A stretch of DNA of 64,000 bases from Trichobilharzia szidati (lineage: Eukaryota > Platyhelminthes > Trematoda > Strigeidida > Schistosomatidae), in NCBI GenBank assembly GCA_944472155.2, contig OX235279.1, positions 140,712,920-140,776,919 on the forward strand, given 5' to 3'. This document shows positions 23,955 to 35,070 of this stretch, piece after piece. The position numbers were made by a program, and so were the translations under genes. Position 1 is the first letter of the stretch; every line of letters begins with the position of its first letter. The notes under the pieces are model-generated. The model did not search any database, had not been told where the DNA came from, and saw only the letters and a program-made list of their open reading frames with translations.

Positions 23955-24472
23955 TGTGATGCCTTTACTTTGGTTTTATTTTTACAATAATGTACTAAAG
24001 AATGTGATCCTTAGTGACTTAGGGATCGACTTGTTACCTGGAAGATGCTGACCAAATGTAGAGCCTTCTAAACACCTTAAGCAGAAATCTTAATATGTTT
24101 GGCATGGGATTCACTCAAGTCTTATGTAAGATGATGTTTCAGAACTGGACTACACCGACTCTCATTTTAAAGATAGGGAGTGAAATAGTTCATCGTGTTA
24201 ACCACTTAATTCCAAGGTTGTATCAACCCTAGTGGACTGATTGCTGATGCAACCTTATCACGGTTACAAAAGGCTGATATTATATTCAGCAGCATCCCTT
24301 ATTTGCCTTCGACGTGATATTGAGCTATCGGCTCTACATGTACTGCACAACATTTCGTTCTGTCCTTCCTCATGCTTTTGAGATATGCCAACTGAAAGTG
24401 AAAGATATGAAGAAACTAGTTGTCCTTGACCACAGATGTTTGCGTCCTATCTCCTGTGTTAAGGTGTATAAT
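23955..24472 (+). mobile_element. SR2-like element, left half (interrupted)
   Basis: The plus strand includes the segment shared with 12395-12640 and then 'EICQLKVKDMKKLVVLDHRC' (about 24378-24437), the conserved SR2 C-terminal block. It stops at 'gtgtataat' (24464-24472), which is repeated at 25724-25732 where the element resumes. The gap is filled by an RTE insertion in the opposite orientation. Confidence 0.75.
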
Positions 24473-25723
24473 ATTATTACTATTATTCCCTTGAGTTCCG
24501 AGTGAAACATAGGGCTTCAACAACACATCTCCACATTGTTCTATTTTCTGCCGTCCTCTTCAGCTGGGTACATGATTGACCATAATATCTCATCTCTTCA
24601 CACGATATCCTCCATGTCACCCCCTAAGTGATGACCCACTCGTCGCTTCCCATTCGGATTCCACTCGAGCGATGGCCTGCATTGAGCGCAATGTATGCCC
24701 GATCTATCTCCATTTTCTCCTACAAATTTGTTGAGCTATCAGCTCTTGGTTGGTTTGTTCTTAGCAAAAGTTTCTTGTTGCTGATTCTTTTTGGCCGGCT
24801 GGTTATTTGATCTTAAGTATGAAGCGAAGGCAGCTGTTGATAAAAGTCTGCAACCTATTGGAAATCCTTTTCGTGACACAGTGCAAGTTTCTAACCCATA
24901 TAGAAGAACTGACTGTTTTGACATGGGTGTTGAAAACCCGAATCTTATTCTTTACCCTGGCTGAGTCAATGCAGAAGATTTCCAAACTGCTTTAATTTGA
25001 TGAAGGCTATCTTTCCAATTCTGGCTAGTTTGACATCTTCATCCGTTCCGCCTAATGTCCAATGTGACAAATCATCCACGCGTGAAACCCAGATATTCTA
25101 GAGTCTTCTTATTGGTCACTGAAGCGTATTCCTGTCTTCTCACTCTCCAGTCACAGTCTTCCGCATAATCCAGTCCACCACAATTACGAATATCACCGGT
25201 GATAGTAGTGGGCAGCCTTGTCTTACTCTTGTATTCACTTCGAACGCCTCTCTAAGTTTTTCATTGTGAATCACCTGACACATGGCATTGTCATATAGCC
25301 AGCTGTTGTGTGAGGTTAATAAAGATTTGGGGTACTGCACTACAAAGTGTTGAAGTAGTTTCACAAATTACTTCTCGGTCAAAGCTGTCTACTGAAGGCG
25401 TTTTCGAAGTCGATGAAGTTAAGGTAGAGAGAGGTTTGACTGCCATTCAATGCTTTGTTCTGTGATGACGATGCGTAGAGTTGCAATTTGATTAGCACCT
25501 GACTTGCCTTTCCTGAATCCAGTCAGTTTGTTTCGGTGGGTGACGGAGTTATATATCTAGTGCGTCTTATATTCTCTCCTGGATTATGTGACTTAGTATT
25601 TTACCTGGAGTGGCCAGTTCATGCAGAGACCTAAGTCACCCTTCTTTGGTAGCTTGACAAGGCAGCCTTTCTTCCAATCGGTAGGTACCTTTCCTTCTTT
25701 CCAAACCATTTTGCAATAATGGC
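24473..25723 (-). mobile_element. RTE-like element nested in SR2-like element, with 9-bp target duplication
   Basis: Minus-strand RTE relic inserted into the plus-strand SR2-like sequence. Its 3' tail '(aat)n' abuts the left 'gtgtataat' and its 5'-truncated end abuts the right copy. RT remnants include 'VRQGCPLLSPVIF' and 'DWIMRKT' (25140-25364). It is about 1.25 kb, 5'-truncated, with frameshifts, as expected of target-primed reverse transcription followed by decay. Confidence 0.75.
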
Positions 25724-25960
25724 GTGTATAATCTGGTGAGTAATACTGAGGTTAGGCCGGCAATGCTAGGTAGGGAAGGCAAGTCAATCGATGAGTTTGT
25801 GCAGCTACATCAGTTGAGATAGCTACGGCACGTTTTGACATAAGGTTGGGTTGGAAAGGAGTTAGGGGTTATCAAACCGGAGCATCGAATCAATGCATTT
25901 AGTCTTCGACAGTTGGTTCGAACTATGTGAGGTGTAGACTATATAGTTGGGGTCCTCTAG
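25724..25960 (+). mobile_element. SR2-like element, right half
   Basis: Resumes with 'LVSNTEVR' and 'LGREGKSIDEFVQLHQL', directly continuing the protein order from 'DHRC..PISCV' in the left half. Later sequence is decayed C-terminus. Confidence 0.75.
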
Positions 25961-26059
25961 AGGGTAAGAGCCAGTGACTGATGTCTGTTGGCGATATGAC
26001 TCAAAATTGCTCTGAGTGACGCAGTCGCATTCACTCCCAGATCCATTAAGACCGCATGT

Positions 26060-26165
26060 TTCTCCAGGTACTATTCTTTCTCCCATGCCAGTTTGCTCAT
26101 CATAGTTCTACTGAATTTCTTTTTTTTTTCCGCACCTTTCTGTGCTACATGGGGTGTGGTAACTT
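26060..26165 (+). repeat. Dispersed repeat family Y, copy 2
   Basis: Matches 14060-14150 in the same orientation ('actattctttct', 'gtgctacatggggtgtg'). A further inverted piece is seen near 26995-27020. Confidence 0.6.
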
Positions 26166-27190
26166 AAACTTCTGTAGAAAGGTGTGTTTGAAATCAATTA
26201 GTTTTCAAAGTAGGTTAATTTGTAACGATGTGTTTTGTAAGGAATTCTACGTCTATTTGCGTTTTTCTAGTACTAGATGTTTTGTGCAGTAATTATTTTG
26301 TAAGAATTATCAGTCTGCGAGATATTCGCCTCAGTTAAAAATTGCTTAAGGCCGTGGAAGTTATGTATTTGAAATGTTTATACAAATTTGCCTCATCTTA
26401 TTTATCTTTTTTCTTGTATTTTCACAGACTGTGTTAAAAATGGAGTTTCCACCAACCGAATGCTTATCATCGCTAACATTTATGAATTGTCTCCTATTGG
26501 TGTATTTCACCGTTTATCATAATAAAAAAAACAGTAATTTCTTCAGCTTCATATAGACATCAAGAGAATGAAAATTGTACTAATGGTATGTACTATTCTA
26601 TGTAAATTATATGTGGGCAATTACATTTACAAGACCTACTAGATTTCAATTTCTCCGTCTGTCATAGAGGATATATAAGCAATTACTTTGCCATTGTATG
26701 TTGTAATTGGCCAAATGATAGGGCTGTAAATTTCACTGATATCTATAAAAACATGTAATATTAAAATGAAACAATTAGGGGTGAATAACAAAGTGAGCCA
26801 GGAATTATAGGTAAAACAAGATAAGAAAAGTCGGTATGGAAAAGAAATATGTATTGAATAAACGAAAATGACTGATTAAGTACTCACAAGCCTTCTTAGA
26901 TTTTTTAAAGAAATCATGTAGACGGAGTTATAGCTGTCTGTCTATCTGTTTTCAACATAGAACTTTGCACTGATGTGCAGCAGTTCAAGTCGCCACACTC
27001 CATGTAGCACACAAAGCAAAAGAAGAAAGTAGAAGAAATGCACTCGTTTTATTTTCCATCTAATTGTAATTGATCAATAACAGTCGTATTATTATTTCTG
27101 AATGTACATTATCTCATACTGAATTTTATTCCAGTACCTAATCGATTCCACACATGTAAATAAATGAGGGAAAAAGTTGTGTGAGTAACT
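26166..27190. other. No firmly supported gene
   Basis: AT-rich. A possible short exon at about 26420-26485 has a good acceptor ('tgtattttcacag') followed by an ATG reading 'MEFPPTECLSSLTFMNCLL', but the only donor is weak. It could be a 5' exon of the gene at 31885; this is speculative. Confidence 0.2.
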
Positions 27191-27192
27191 TG

Positions 27193-27285
27193 ATATGATT
27201 ATGACAAATAGTTTATGCTCGAAACGTCATCAGTTAATATTACTGTACACAACTGTGTGATTTATCAAAATAAAGTCTTATCCAT
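27193..27285 (+). repeat. Short dispersed element with hammerhead-like half motif, copy 3
   Basis: 'atgattatgac', loop, 'gctcgaaacgtc' (CGAAACGTC at 27220-27228), 'atcagttaatattactgt', 'actgtgtgattta'. Very close to the copy at 6200-6335. Confidence 0.6.
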
Positions 27286-27874
27286 AATGGAGTTCGAAGA
27301 AATGCAAAATAGAGAGAGTAGACAGGGATATGAGACAAAAGGAATAGTAATAACGAAGAACGATACAGTTTCACTGAAAATTATAAGTCACAAGAAGTGG
27401 ATGCATCTGCGCCATTGAGAACGATTTTGAGCCATGTCACCAATTGTTTCCAACCATTGGTTTTTACCGTCCCGAGGACCCCAACCAGGAAGTCTACACC
27501 TTCCTACGTGGCTTAGACTAACTGTTGTAGATTTCAGTGACTGGTGCTATGTTTTGGTTTGACCGCTGCTAGCTCTTTTCCAGCCTGGCCCTATGTCAGC
27601 TAACATTACCCGTCGAGGAAGGCGATGGCCAGGCAGACATGAGCAACACATGTCCTAACCACCTCAGTCGATGTAGCTTCACAGCCTCGTCGATTGATTT
27701 CCCCTCCTTACCTAGCACTCGATGCCTAAACTCAATATTGCTCACCCTATTATGCCACTTCACACGGGAGATAGAACGCAGTCACCTATGATCAAAGAAA
27801 GATAACCGGCCTTCTCATGTCTTCCACTCTCAGTGGCCAGGTCTCACAGCCATAAAGGAGGACGGAGCGGATTG

Positions 27875-29181
27875 CTAAGCAGTACGCCTGCCCTTTGGTC
27901 GATGGCCGGATATCACGTCTACGCCGTAGACGGCGAAACTAACCCTCTGTATTCGTGCTGAGATTTCTTCGGAGATCAAACCGTTGGGGCTGATGGTACT
28001 TCCCAAGTAAGTGAAGCGGTCAACGTGCTCTACCACTTCACTTCCTATTTCTAATCTAGGGGTCGGTGAAGTCCAATCTTGCAGCATCATCTTACATTTT
28101 ACAGGGGCGAATCGCTTGCCAAACATACGAAGATTGTTGCTCAAGGTGCTCAGAAGACTCTGCATTTTGTCAGCATATTCACCCAGAAGTACTATATCAT
28201 GTGCATATTCTAACTCAGCGAGATTATTCCATGATAACAAGTAGTTGAAGTGAGTTACGGTTAAGTCCATTAGTACATCTACTATGACATTGAATAGAAA
28301 TGGGGATAGTGGGCATACCTGACTGACACCACTAGTTGTCGCCAGTTCAGATGACATCTCGCCTTAAGCTCCCAACTGGCTGGTTGCATGAGTTCAAATA
28401 GAGTACCTTAATCAGTGCAATGTATTTTCCCGGCATTCCCTTCACATCCAAACATCACCATTGTACATCTCGGTCGACGGAATCGAATGTCGCTTTCTGG
28501 TCAAGAAATATGACGATTGTTGGACGCCGGTAAGCATGCCACCTGTTTTCCAGAATCTGTTGAAGGGTGGAGATATGACCAATACACCCTCTTCCTGGTC
28601 TAAAGCCTTCCTGGTTCTCTCATGTTTGTTCCACCTGGGCACCACTTATTCTACGCATGATTATTGAGCCTAGAACTTTAAATGCCATATTAGTCAAGCT
28701 AATCCCCGTGTGATTATCACAGGAAGACTTGCCTCCCTTCTTGTATATGGGGATAATCAATGACTTACACCGACCCGACGGGAATTCCTGATTCCCAGAC
28801 GCTGCCTAGTACCTTAGTTAACACAGATAGTAAACTGTCTCCACCGTACTTAAATACCTGTGGAGTCATTCCATCGGGTCCTGCTGCTTTGCCTCGTTTC
28901 AGACTAGTGACAGCCTTAGTAACCTCAGTTAGGGACGGTGGACCTGTGTCTATATCTCATTCAAGGAGGTGTTGGATGTTCTGTAAGTTGAATGTGGCTG
29001 TAGGCCAATTAAACTGCTCCTCAAAGTGTTCTTTCCAGCGTTTTAGTCCTCTATCTTGGGAGCCAATTATCGTGCTATTTTTCTCAGAGATTGTTTCACT
29101 TATCGTTTGCCTTTTACCACCTGTTTCCGTGATAAGTCTAAATAGTTGTGTGGTGTTACCAATCGCCAATGCCTTTTCCAT
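27875..29181 (-). pseudogene. SR2-like reverse transcriptase region, inactivated
   Basis: Recognisable in order on the minus strand: linker 'HFEEQFNWPTATF', RT entry 'GKAAGPDGMTPQVF', finger block 'DNHTGISLTN', 'NQEGFRPGRGC', palm 'VSQVCPLSPFLFN' and 'LEYAHDIVLL'. The catalytic box normally reads YADD; here it is YAHD, so one metal-binding aspartate is His. Stops interrupt the finger region. 'KRFAPVKCKMML' and 'YLGSTISPNG' follow as the usual post-palm blocks. A typical dead member of a family that would act in the nucleus by target-primed reverse transcription. Confidence 0.75.
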
Positions 29182-29697
29182 CTCTTTCGCTTTTGTCGCC
29201 CACCACTGTTCACGGTCGTTACGAAGGCTTCTTGTTAGTTTGCGTTTGAGTAGCTTTCGCTCTTCATCATAGTCGAAGCTCGCCGGAATTAGTCTTCTTG
29301 CGTCAGTCAGTTCGGATGAGGCAGTAGAGATCCACTAGCTCTTACTAACTTTCGGTTTCAGGTTATTAACAGCTTCTTCAGCTCTGTCGGCAGTTAACTG
29401 TATGTTGTACCAGGCTACCTTAGGGGAAGTCCTGCTGTCGAACTCAGATACACGTTTCGCTATTTCCTCCTTGAATAGGGACACAGAGTCTCGATCTATT
29501 TGGGGACGTAACTACTTCGCTGTCAGCAGTGTTTTATGTCCGTTTAGTCGTAAGCATATACGTGCGCAGACTAGAGCGTGATCGGAGTCTACGCATTTGT
29601 TCCAATAGGAGCGGCAGTCTTCTGCTGACCCTCGCCAACGATACCCTATGGCTATGTGGTATATTTGACTCCAGCATTGATTTGGTGATGGAGGTCG

Positions 29698-30420
29698 CTA
29701 GGTTACGCAGTATCTCTCTTTGTGCCTAAAGTTATTGCTGACTAGGGAGAAATGATCATCTGAGTAGAACTGTAGAAGACGACCACCGTTGTCAGTTCGT
29801 TGGCAGGGAACTCCATACGTGCCATCTACATACTTCTCAGTCTGGTACAACTTCCTTAACTGGGCATTGAAGTCGCCTGATAAAACAACTATATCTGAGC
29901 GTTTTGCTTTTTGTAGCAAATTAGACAGTTTCAAGTAGAAATCATCCTTTAGTTCATCCGAATTGCAGTCTGTTGAGGCGTAAGCGGAGACTACGAAAAG
30001 ACAACGAAGGGTAACACCGTCCTTCCTCCTTCTAACGGACCCGTTCAGACGGACCACACACACGACTATCTACTGGTATCCAGTCAAGAAGTGATTTCTC
30101 TGCCTTTAAACTCAATGCTATCCCTACACCTGCGAGTCTTTGCGAACTAGCTGAGTGGTCTCCTGACACCCTTAAAGTGAATTTTGCAGATTCACCTTGT
30201 TGGCCTGGTGAGGTTAAGTAAATGACCACACTTGGGTCTTGTATGCGTGTCTCCGAAACACAACATACATCCATGTCTTGAGATGCTAGAGTTCTTGGTA
30301 GTGATGCCTGTTGTCGGATTCGGCATAGGATCCTGACGTTAAATGCTGCTATATGAAGTTTGCGACGTGGCTTTAAGAGGCTGTCAGGGGTTTTTCTATG
30401 GCTCTCATCGTTGTTTGTGG
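29698..30420 (-). pseudogene. SR2-like AP endonuclease region, broken
   Basis: The minus strand gives 'LHIAAFNVRILCRIRQQ', 'MDVCCVSETRIQDPS' (with the catalytic-type E of SETR), 'GVGIALSL' and, after a frameshift near 30050, 'VVLSGDFNAQL' (the DFN block). These are the standard order of apurinic-type endonuclease motifs of RTE proteins, which nick target DNA. Upstream to about 30901 the frame remains open, but it is low-complexity and unrecognised. Confidence 0.75.
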
Positions 30421-31100
30421 TCACAAAGTGAAGATGACTCACTAGCCTGAAGAATGGTACTGACTGTAGTAGGGGAGTAAGATGATGAAGGTGATGTAGG
30501 TAAGGAAGAATGATGCTCGGGGAGGCTTCGTGTGCTCTTGGAAGTGTGTGGGTAGTTGTTACTTCCCGGCTGCCCTCACTTTCGAATTTCTTTGATTCTT
30601 TGGGTACCTGAAACAGAAAGAGTGTTAGTGTTGCGTGACCACAGAGCCCAGGGGACAACTGCTTGAGGCCGGTCACACACGGCCTGTATGAACTGGTTTC
30701 TTGGTTTGGTTCCGTATTAGTAAACTTACCGCCGGTTACGGACCACCGTAGGTTAAGTTGAGATGTACGATTGTTGGGGTCGACATTTTCTAACCCACTC
30801 TCTCCAGAGTGGAGAGACAGCATAGCTGGCATGCTGGTCATCTGAAGGAAACACCTCACTGCTGTTACATCCCTGTTCCCCAGCAGTACGACTTCGCCCA
30901 CAGACCCCCAGCATAGTGTAAAAAGAATTCTTACACAATGCCGGCAACTATTTTCAGATTAATCGCTATCCTAACAACCTTCCTGACATTGTAGGACCTG
31001 CAGGAACAATAGTTCCAAACAGTGTATCTTGTTGGGTCATTGCGATGTGCAAGCCCAACCACCACCTCAAGGTAGCAGCTATCGGTCTAGGGAGTTATAG

Positions 31101-31884
31101 CTAATAATAATACAAGCATTCATAATGATAAGATGTGTCGAAATAAATGTAAATGAGCAACCCAATGAAGTAATACATACCTGTATGTGTAGAAATTAGG
31201 GCTATTTTTTCATTAGGGTATGCAAGCTTACAACTTTTGATTCACTGGTTGTGAGTAGGGTTTCTGGATTAATTAGCCTCAAGCAAGACAGTCAAGTATT
31301 ATGGTTACGTGTTGTAGTCATATTCCTATCAGCGAGCTCTTCTTGTGGAATATACTCACTATATTTCCCTTATATCACGATAAATTGGTGGATGTTTTCA
31401 ATTGATTTATTCAGTTCAAAGTTCAACAGATATAATTTTCAGTTCTTAATGATAGTCAGTTTAAGGAATAATGCAGCTGCTTGCTAATTTAATTCTGATA
31501 TCCATTTGAGAACTGTGTATTAGTGCCAACTGTGTCAGAAGTTTCTAAGCCTTGTTTCTAATTATTAATAGCCAGTTTGACTGATAGCTAATTATCTACC
31601 TCTTTCGTAATAATTATTCTGGGGTCACATTTTCTGATTTTCTCACTAATTTAAGTTATGAGTAAAATTATCTCCGTTAGTGTACTGTTGCTATGTACAC
31701 CTATAACGTTTAAAGTTCCTTGTGTGATAGCCAATCATGAAATTTAGATATAGATCCATTATGCGCGTATAAAATATTTTCAGTCAATTTTTTTCAATTT
31801 TGTCAAAACCTTATTCATGCAATTTTCGTTCTTCACCTATAGTAACAGTAAAATTTTGTTTTTTTTAAAAAAAATTTCTTACAG
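31101..31884. other. Intron or 5' region of TM2D3-type gene
   Basis: AT-rich, ending in a T/A-rich run and acceptor TTTCTTACAG at 31875-31884. No in-frame start exon recognised; a GTGAGT donor-like site at 31251 is preceded by a short frame closed by a TAG and lacking ATG. Confidence 0.4.
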
Positions 31885-32709
31885 CTCATCTCAACACAAG
31901 TACTAACTTGGATATTTGCGTCATTCGGATATTTTCTCCTTGCACACGATGTTTTCGAAAACACGTCTCATAAATTACAAGAAGTGGACACAGATATACC
32001 TAATTATTTAACACCCTCACTGCAATTACCAGATGTCAATTCATCATCGATAAATGAGTCCGTTGGAAATCATTCTACTGAGGCAAAATGGCAACATCTA
32101 TGTCCATACATGCAGTATAAATGTAACGAGCTACCTGGTTATTGTCTCACTTGTAATTTCAATACATCATGTGTATATGGCATGGTAACTAACGTTACTT
32201 GTTCCCCCCGTCGTGGAGTTTACTGTAAAGATCCAGACATTGAAAATAAAAGCAATCATGTCTCGACAACTGATTCCCCACAGTCTTCCTATTACCCCAC
32301 GGACTATACAGACTGTCTTATTCAGAAGTCAATTATTTGTCGTTATTGTCATCAGTTGGATGATTCTGAAATTGTTTGTATTGGCCGTACTAATTGTCGC
32401 CAACCAAATGTAGCTCGAAGTTTTTATGAAACAAAGTGTGAACCGCTTCCACATGTTTTATGTTTAGGAAGAAGGGTCTTCAGGCGCATGGTACCATGTG
32501 ATTGGTCTTCTGGTAAAAGCTATGCATTAACTGTTATCTTAAGTTTATTTTTTGGAGGTTTAGGTGTTGATCGATTTTATCTAGGTATGTGGATCGAAGG
32601 ACTGGGCAAATTGTTCAGTTTTGGTGGTCTTGGTTTATGGAGTATTGTTGACTTCATTTTAATAGTGTCTGGTTATATAAAGCCACCTGGAGATGCTGTA
32701 TATTGGTGA
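31885..32709 (+). CDS. TM2D3: TM2 domain-containing protein 3-like, terminal exon (5' partial)
   Basis: The frame is open from the acceptor at 31884 to TGA at 32707-32709 (274 codons). The exon starts with a hydrophobic stretch ('LTWIFASFGYFLLA') fitting the end of a signal peptide. A Cys-rich extracellular part with N-glycosylation sites follows, then 'CLGRRVFRRMVPCDWSSG', and the TM2 domain at about residues 206-274: first membrane helix, 'GGLGVDRFYLG' loop, 'GLGKLFSFGGLG', second helix, and a short tail ending 'DAVYW'. The DRF motif and order match animal TM2D3 (almondex in Drosophila), a membrane protein linked to Notch signalling in flies. No in-frame ATG precedes the conserved region, so the initiator lies in an upstream exon that I could not place. 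Confidence 0.85.
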   Translation, partial: LISTQVLTWIFASFGYFLLAHDVFENTSHKLQEVDTDIPNYLTPSLQLPDVNSSSINESVGNHSTEAKWQHLCPYMQYKCNELPGYCLTCNFNTSCVYGMVTNVTCSPRRGVYCKDPDIENKSNHVSTTDSPQSSYYPTDYTDCLIQKSIICRYCHQLDDSEIVCIGRTNCRQPNVARSFYETKCEPLPHVLCLGRRVFRRMVPCDWSSGKSYALTVILSLFFGGLGVDRFYLGMWIEGLGKLFSFGGLGLWSIVDFILIVSGYIKPPGDAVYW

Positions 32710-33086
32710 TTAGTAACCAGATAGATATATCATAATGGGTTGTTCTGTGGACTTGTATTGGCTTGGTAACTGTAATGTAACAACTAGTTTACACTTTATT
32801 TCTTTCCTCGTACAATTGTACTGTACTCTTCTCTTGCTGTCATGATGATGATTAATTTTTGATTTTTGTACATAATATTCAGATTTTTTGTTTTAGATTT
32901 CCAGTTTAACATAATTTCAATTCTTTGTTGTCGTTATTTTTAACTGTCGTAATCATCATTTTTAAAATGCTATTGCTTTGACTTTTGTTATAATATATTG
33001 ATACTCATTTTAGTTACTAAGAATATTAGCGTAGATTTTTCATGTTAGAACGAATATTAAACTGTATTTTTGATGTATCTTATTGA

Positions 33087-33096
33087 AATAAATAAA
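33087..33096 (+). promoter_or_regulatory. Candidate poly(A) signal of TM2D3-type gene
   Basis: Overlapping AATAAA hexamers about 380 bp after the stop codon, just before the minus-strand SINE. The intervening 3' UTR (32710-33086) is T-rich with no other feature. Confidence 0.5.
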
Positions 33097-33104
33097 ACAA
33101 AACA

Positions 33105-33268
33105 GCTTGATTCCACACCGTATTTTCAGTACAAGTATGGAATTTTCAGCATGGATATCGGTAGCCCAAATTTCATGCCGACCATAGATATCGGGTGTGC
33201 GCCGGCAGGGGATCGAACCCCGGAGCATGTGCATGGTCGGCGAGAGTCCTAACCACTGTGCCACCGAC
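33105..33268 (-). mobile_element. tRNA-derived SINE, copy 2
   Basis: The minus strand begins 'gtcggtggcacagtggttag' at 33268, has B-box 'ggttcgatccc', and continues with a body shared with copy 3 ('cacccgatat', 'gggctaccgatat', 'gaaaattccata', 'tgtggaatcaag'). Inserted in or next to the 3' UTR of the TM2D3-type gene. Confidence 0.8.
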
Positions 33269-33275
33269 GCACAGT

Positions 33276-34290
33276 GGATTTTTGGTTATCATAATGGTAA
33301 TATGAAGCCAAGTATGAGTTTCCATTTCTTTCTTTGTATAATATGTATCCAGATCATTTTGTCAATGTTGATGGCCGGTCGGCTACCTTATTTAAGCTTA
33401 TTTAATAAAGCTAAAGATACTGAGAGGCCTTAGAATGAGCTACACACTTTGTGAAGACTAGTGATTCCATGTGTCTGTCGATACCTCTCTAGGTAAGACG
33501 AGGTTCCAATCCTCGACATGTTGATGGGAAACTGTGCTGGAGTGATTAAATTCCCGCTCCTTAACACAGGAATGGTCTGTTCTGCAGTTTTTGATGATTA
33601 GTTTAGGCCTGTTTCGTAACTAGCAGGGAATCAACTGGATGATTTCCACATCTTTTGGTTGCCCTTCAACTTTTTGTTTGAATTATTGCTCTTCATCAAA
33701 TATTTTACTTCCAACCTCATACTCAAAACATGGCTTAATTTAAGGATCCTCACTTTTTCCGTAGTAAGTGCAATATATTCATCAATCAACACATTTGTTA
33801 GAATTTCCCAGGCTTAAATTGTACAAGAGAGATTTTGTTTAAGTGAACTTTTTAAAATATCGGTCTGTTCTCTGATAATGGGGATGTCTAGTGTCATACT
33901 GATATCTTGCTGTTTTTATCATGTTTACCGAAAATAAATGAACAGATGCGCATTTGAGTTATGGCGTTAATATGACCTTTAGTCAGAGACTGAAATTTAC
34001 TTGTGTGAATATGCATGCATTCATATTTCTGCTATAAACTTTCACATCCCAAGTAATTGAATAAAATAACTTTATCCAACTTGCTAGGTAACAGATTAAC
34101 CTTGTGTTAGTAAATGAGTGGTTTTTCACTTAGTAATGGTGATTTGCGCAAAATGATACGTAGGAATTCATTTAGGAAAGCCTTCTGTTTAGTGTTAGAA
34201 TATTTATGAACTATCTGATGCATGTATTTAACAGTCACTTCATTGGTTAATTTATGCATGTGAAGTGTGATTATTATTTTTGTTTACTTT
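33276..34290. other. No recognisable gene
   Basis: AT-rich intergenic DNA. A tRNA-like 'gaggttccaatcctcg' at about 33500 is too degenerate to call. Confidence 0.4.
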
Positions 34291-34292
34291 AG

Positions 34293-35070
34293 TTAATAAT
34301 AATAATAATTTGCTTTATTCCAAAACAGTACATGTGATACAGAATGGAATTCTCAGCATTTTTACTACAGTATTGCATCCACTTAGTACATTATCAATAA
34401 ATAGAAATTCTACATAGATTGAGGAAACCACAGTTCATTATTACAACAACAAATTGGCATGTCAGTAGCAAAGGTAAAGCTGAAACAGTGTTTGAAGGTG
34501 TTAGAAAAGTGGGAGCTGTCTTATTAACTGGCGTAAGCGAGAGAAAGAGACAAAGCAGCACATAACGGCCAAAAAAAATGAGAGAGAAAAAAGGAAAAGA
34601 AAGAAAGAAAATGTTGTACCTACAAATGATATGAGCTGGAAAGATGAGATCCAGTTGTACTGCTGACTATTTAATGAATTATAGGTGTCACGCCTAATGC
34701 TTTCTTTATCACACAGAACACGAGCTAAGTAGGGTATGGTTGAGTTTTTGTACTTGCTGGTGCGAGCATATAGTTTTCTATATTGGCTTCTTGTTTTACC
34801 TGATGAGATGCAAGGGGAGAGTTGTGAATGAAGAGGGTGTTGTGAGTTAGATAAAATGGATTTGGCCCATTTTTCACATGAGTCCATGTGCCTGTCAACC
34901 AAAATATTAACAAGCTGGTTAAGTGGCACGTTGCTTACTCTGCTGACGACATTTAATATCCTGCGTAATATGTTATAGTCTTTCTTCAGTAGCTCTGGAA
35001 AAACTAAGGGGGAACAATAGAGAATAATAGGCAGGATGCAAGAGTTAACGAATTGTAGGAGTAAGGGTTG
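34293..35070 (-). mobile_element. CR1-like retrotransposon 3' end
   Basis: The minus-strand frame from the junction (about 35070) to 34501 encodes a C-terminal region with 'FVNSCILPIILYCSP', 'LLKKDYNILRR' and 'CISSGKTRSQYRKLYARTS'. This is typical of the post-RT part of CR1-type proteins in trematodes. The 3' UTR ends with AATAAA and a (TTA)n run at 34300-34312, fitting the microsatellite-like tails of this group. The 5' side is cut off where the RTE-like element begins. Confidence 0.65.

Larger units (their letters stand above)
27370..31100 (-). mobile_element. Near full-length SR2-like (RTE clade) non-LTR retrotransposon
   Basis: About 3.7 kb in one orientation holds the expected order: 5' region (about 31100), AP endonuclease, linker, reverse transcriptase, and a C-terminal end reading 'MAQNRSQWRRCIHFL' with a stop at about 27373-27420. 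The 5' end coincides with that of the fragment at 14225-15378, so the copy is probably little truncated. Stops and frameshifts break the protein into pieces, and the RT box is mutated. The exact 3' end and target duplication were not fixed. Confidence 0.8.

Noticed and set aside
26374..26556. A first coding exon of the TM2D3-type gene
   Set aside because: Good acceptor and ATG but weak donor, 5.4 kb away, and joining it gives an odd long hydrophobic start. Kept only as a speculative note.
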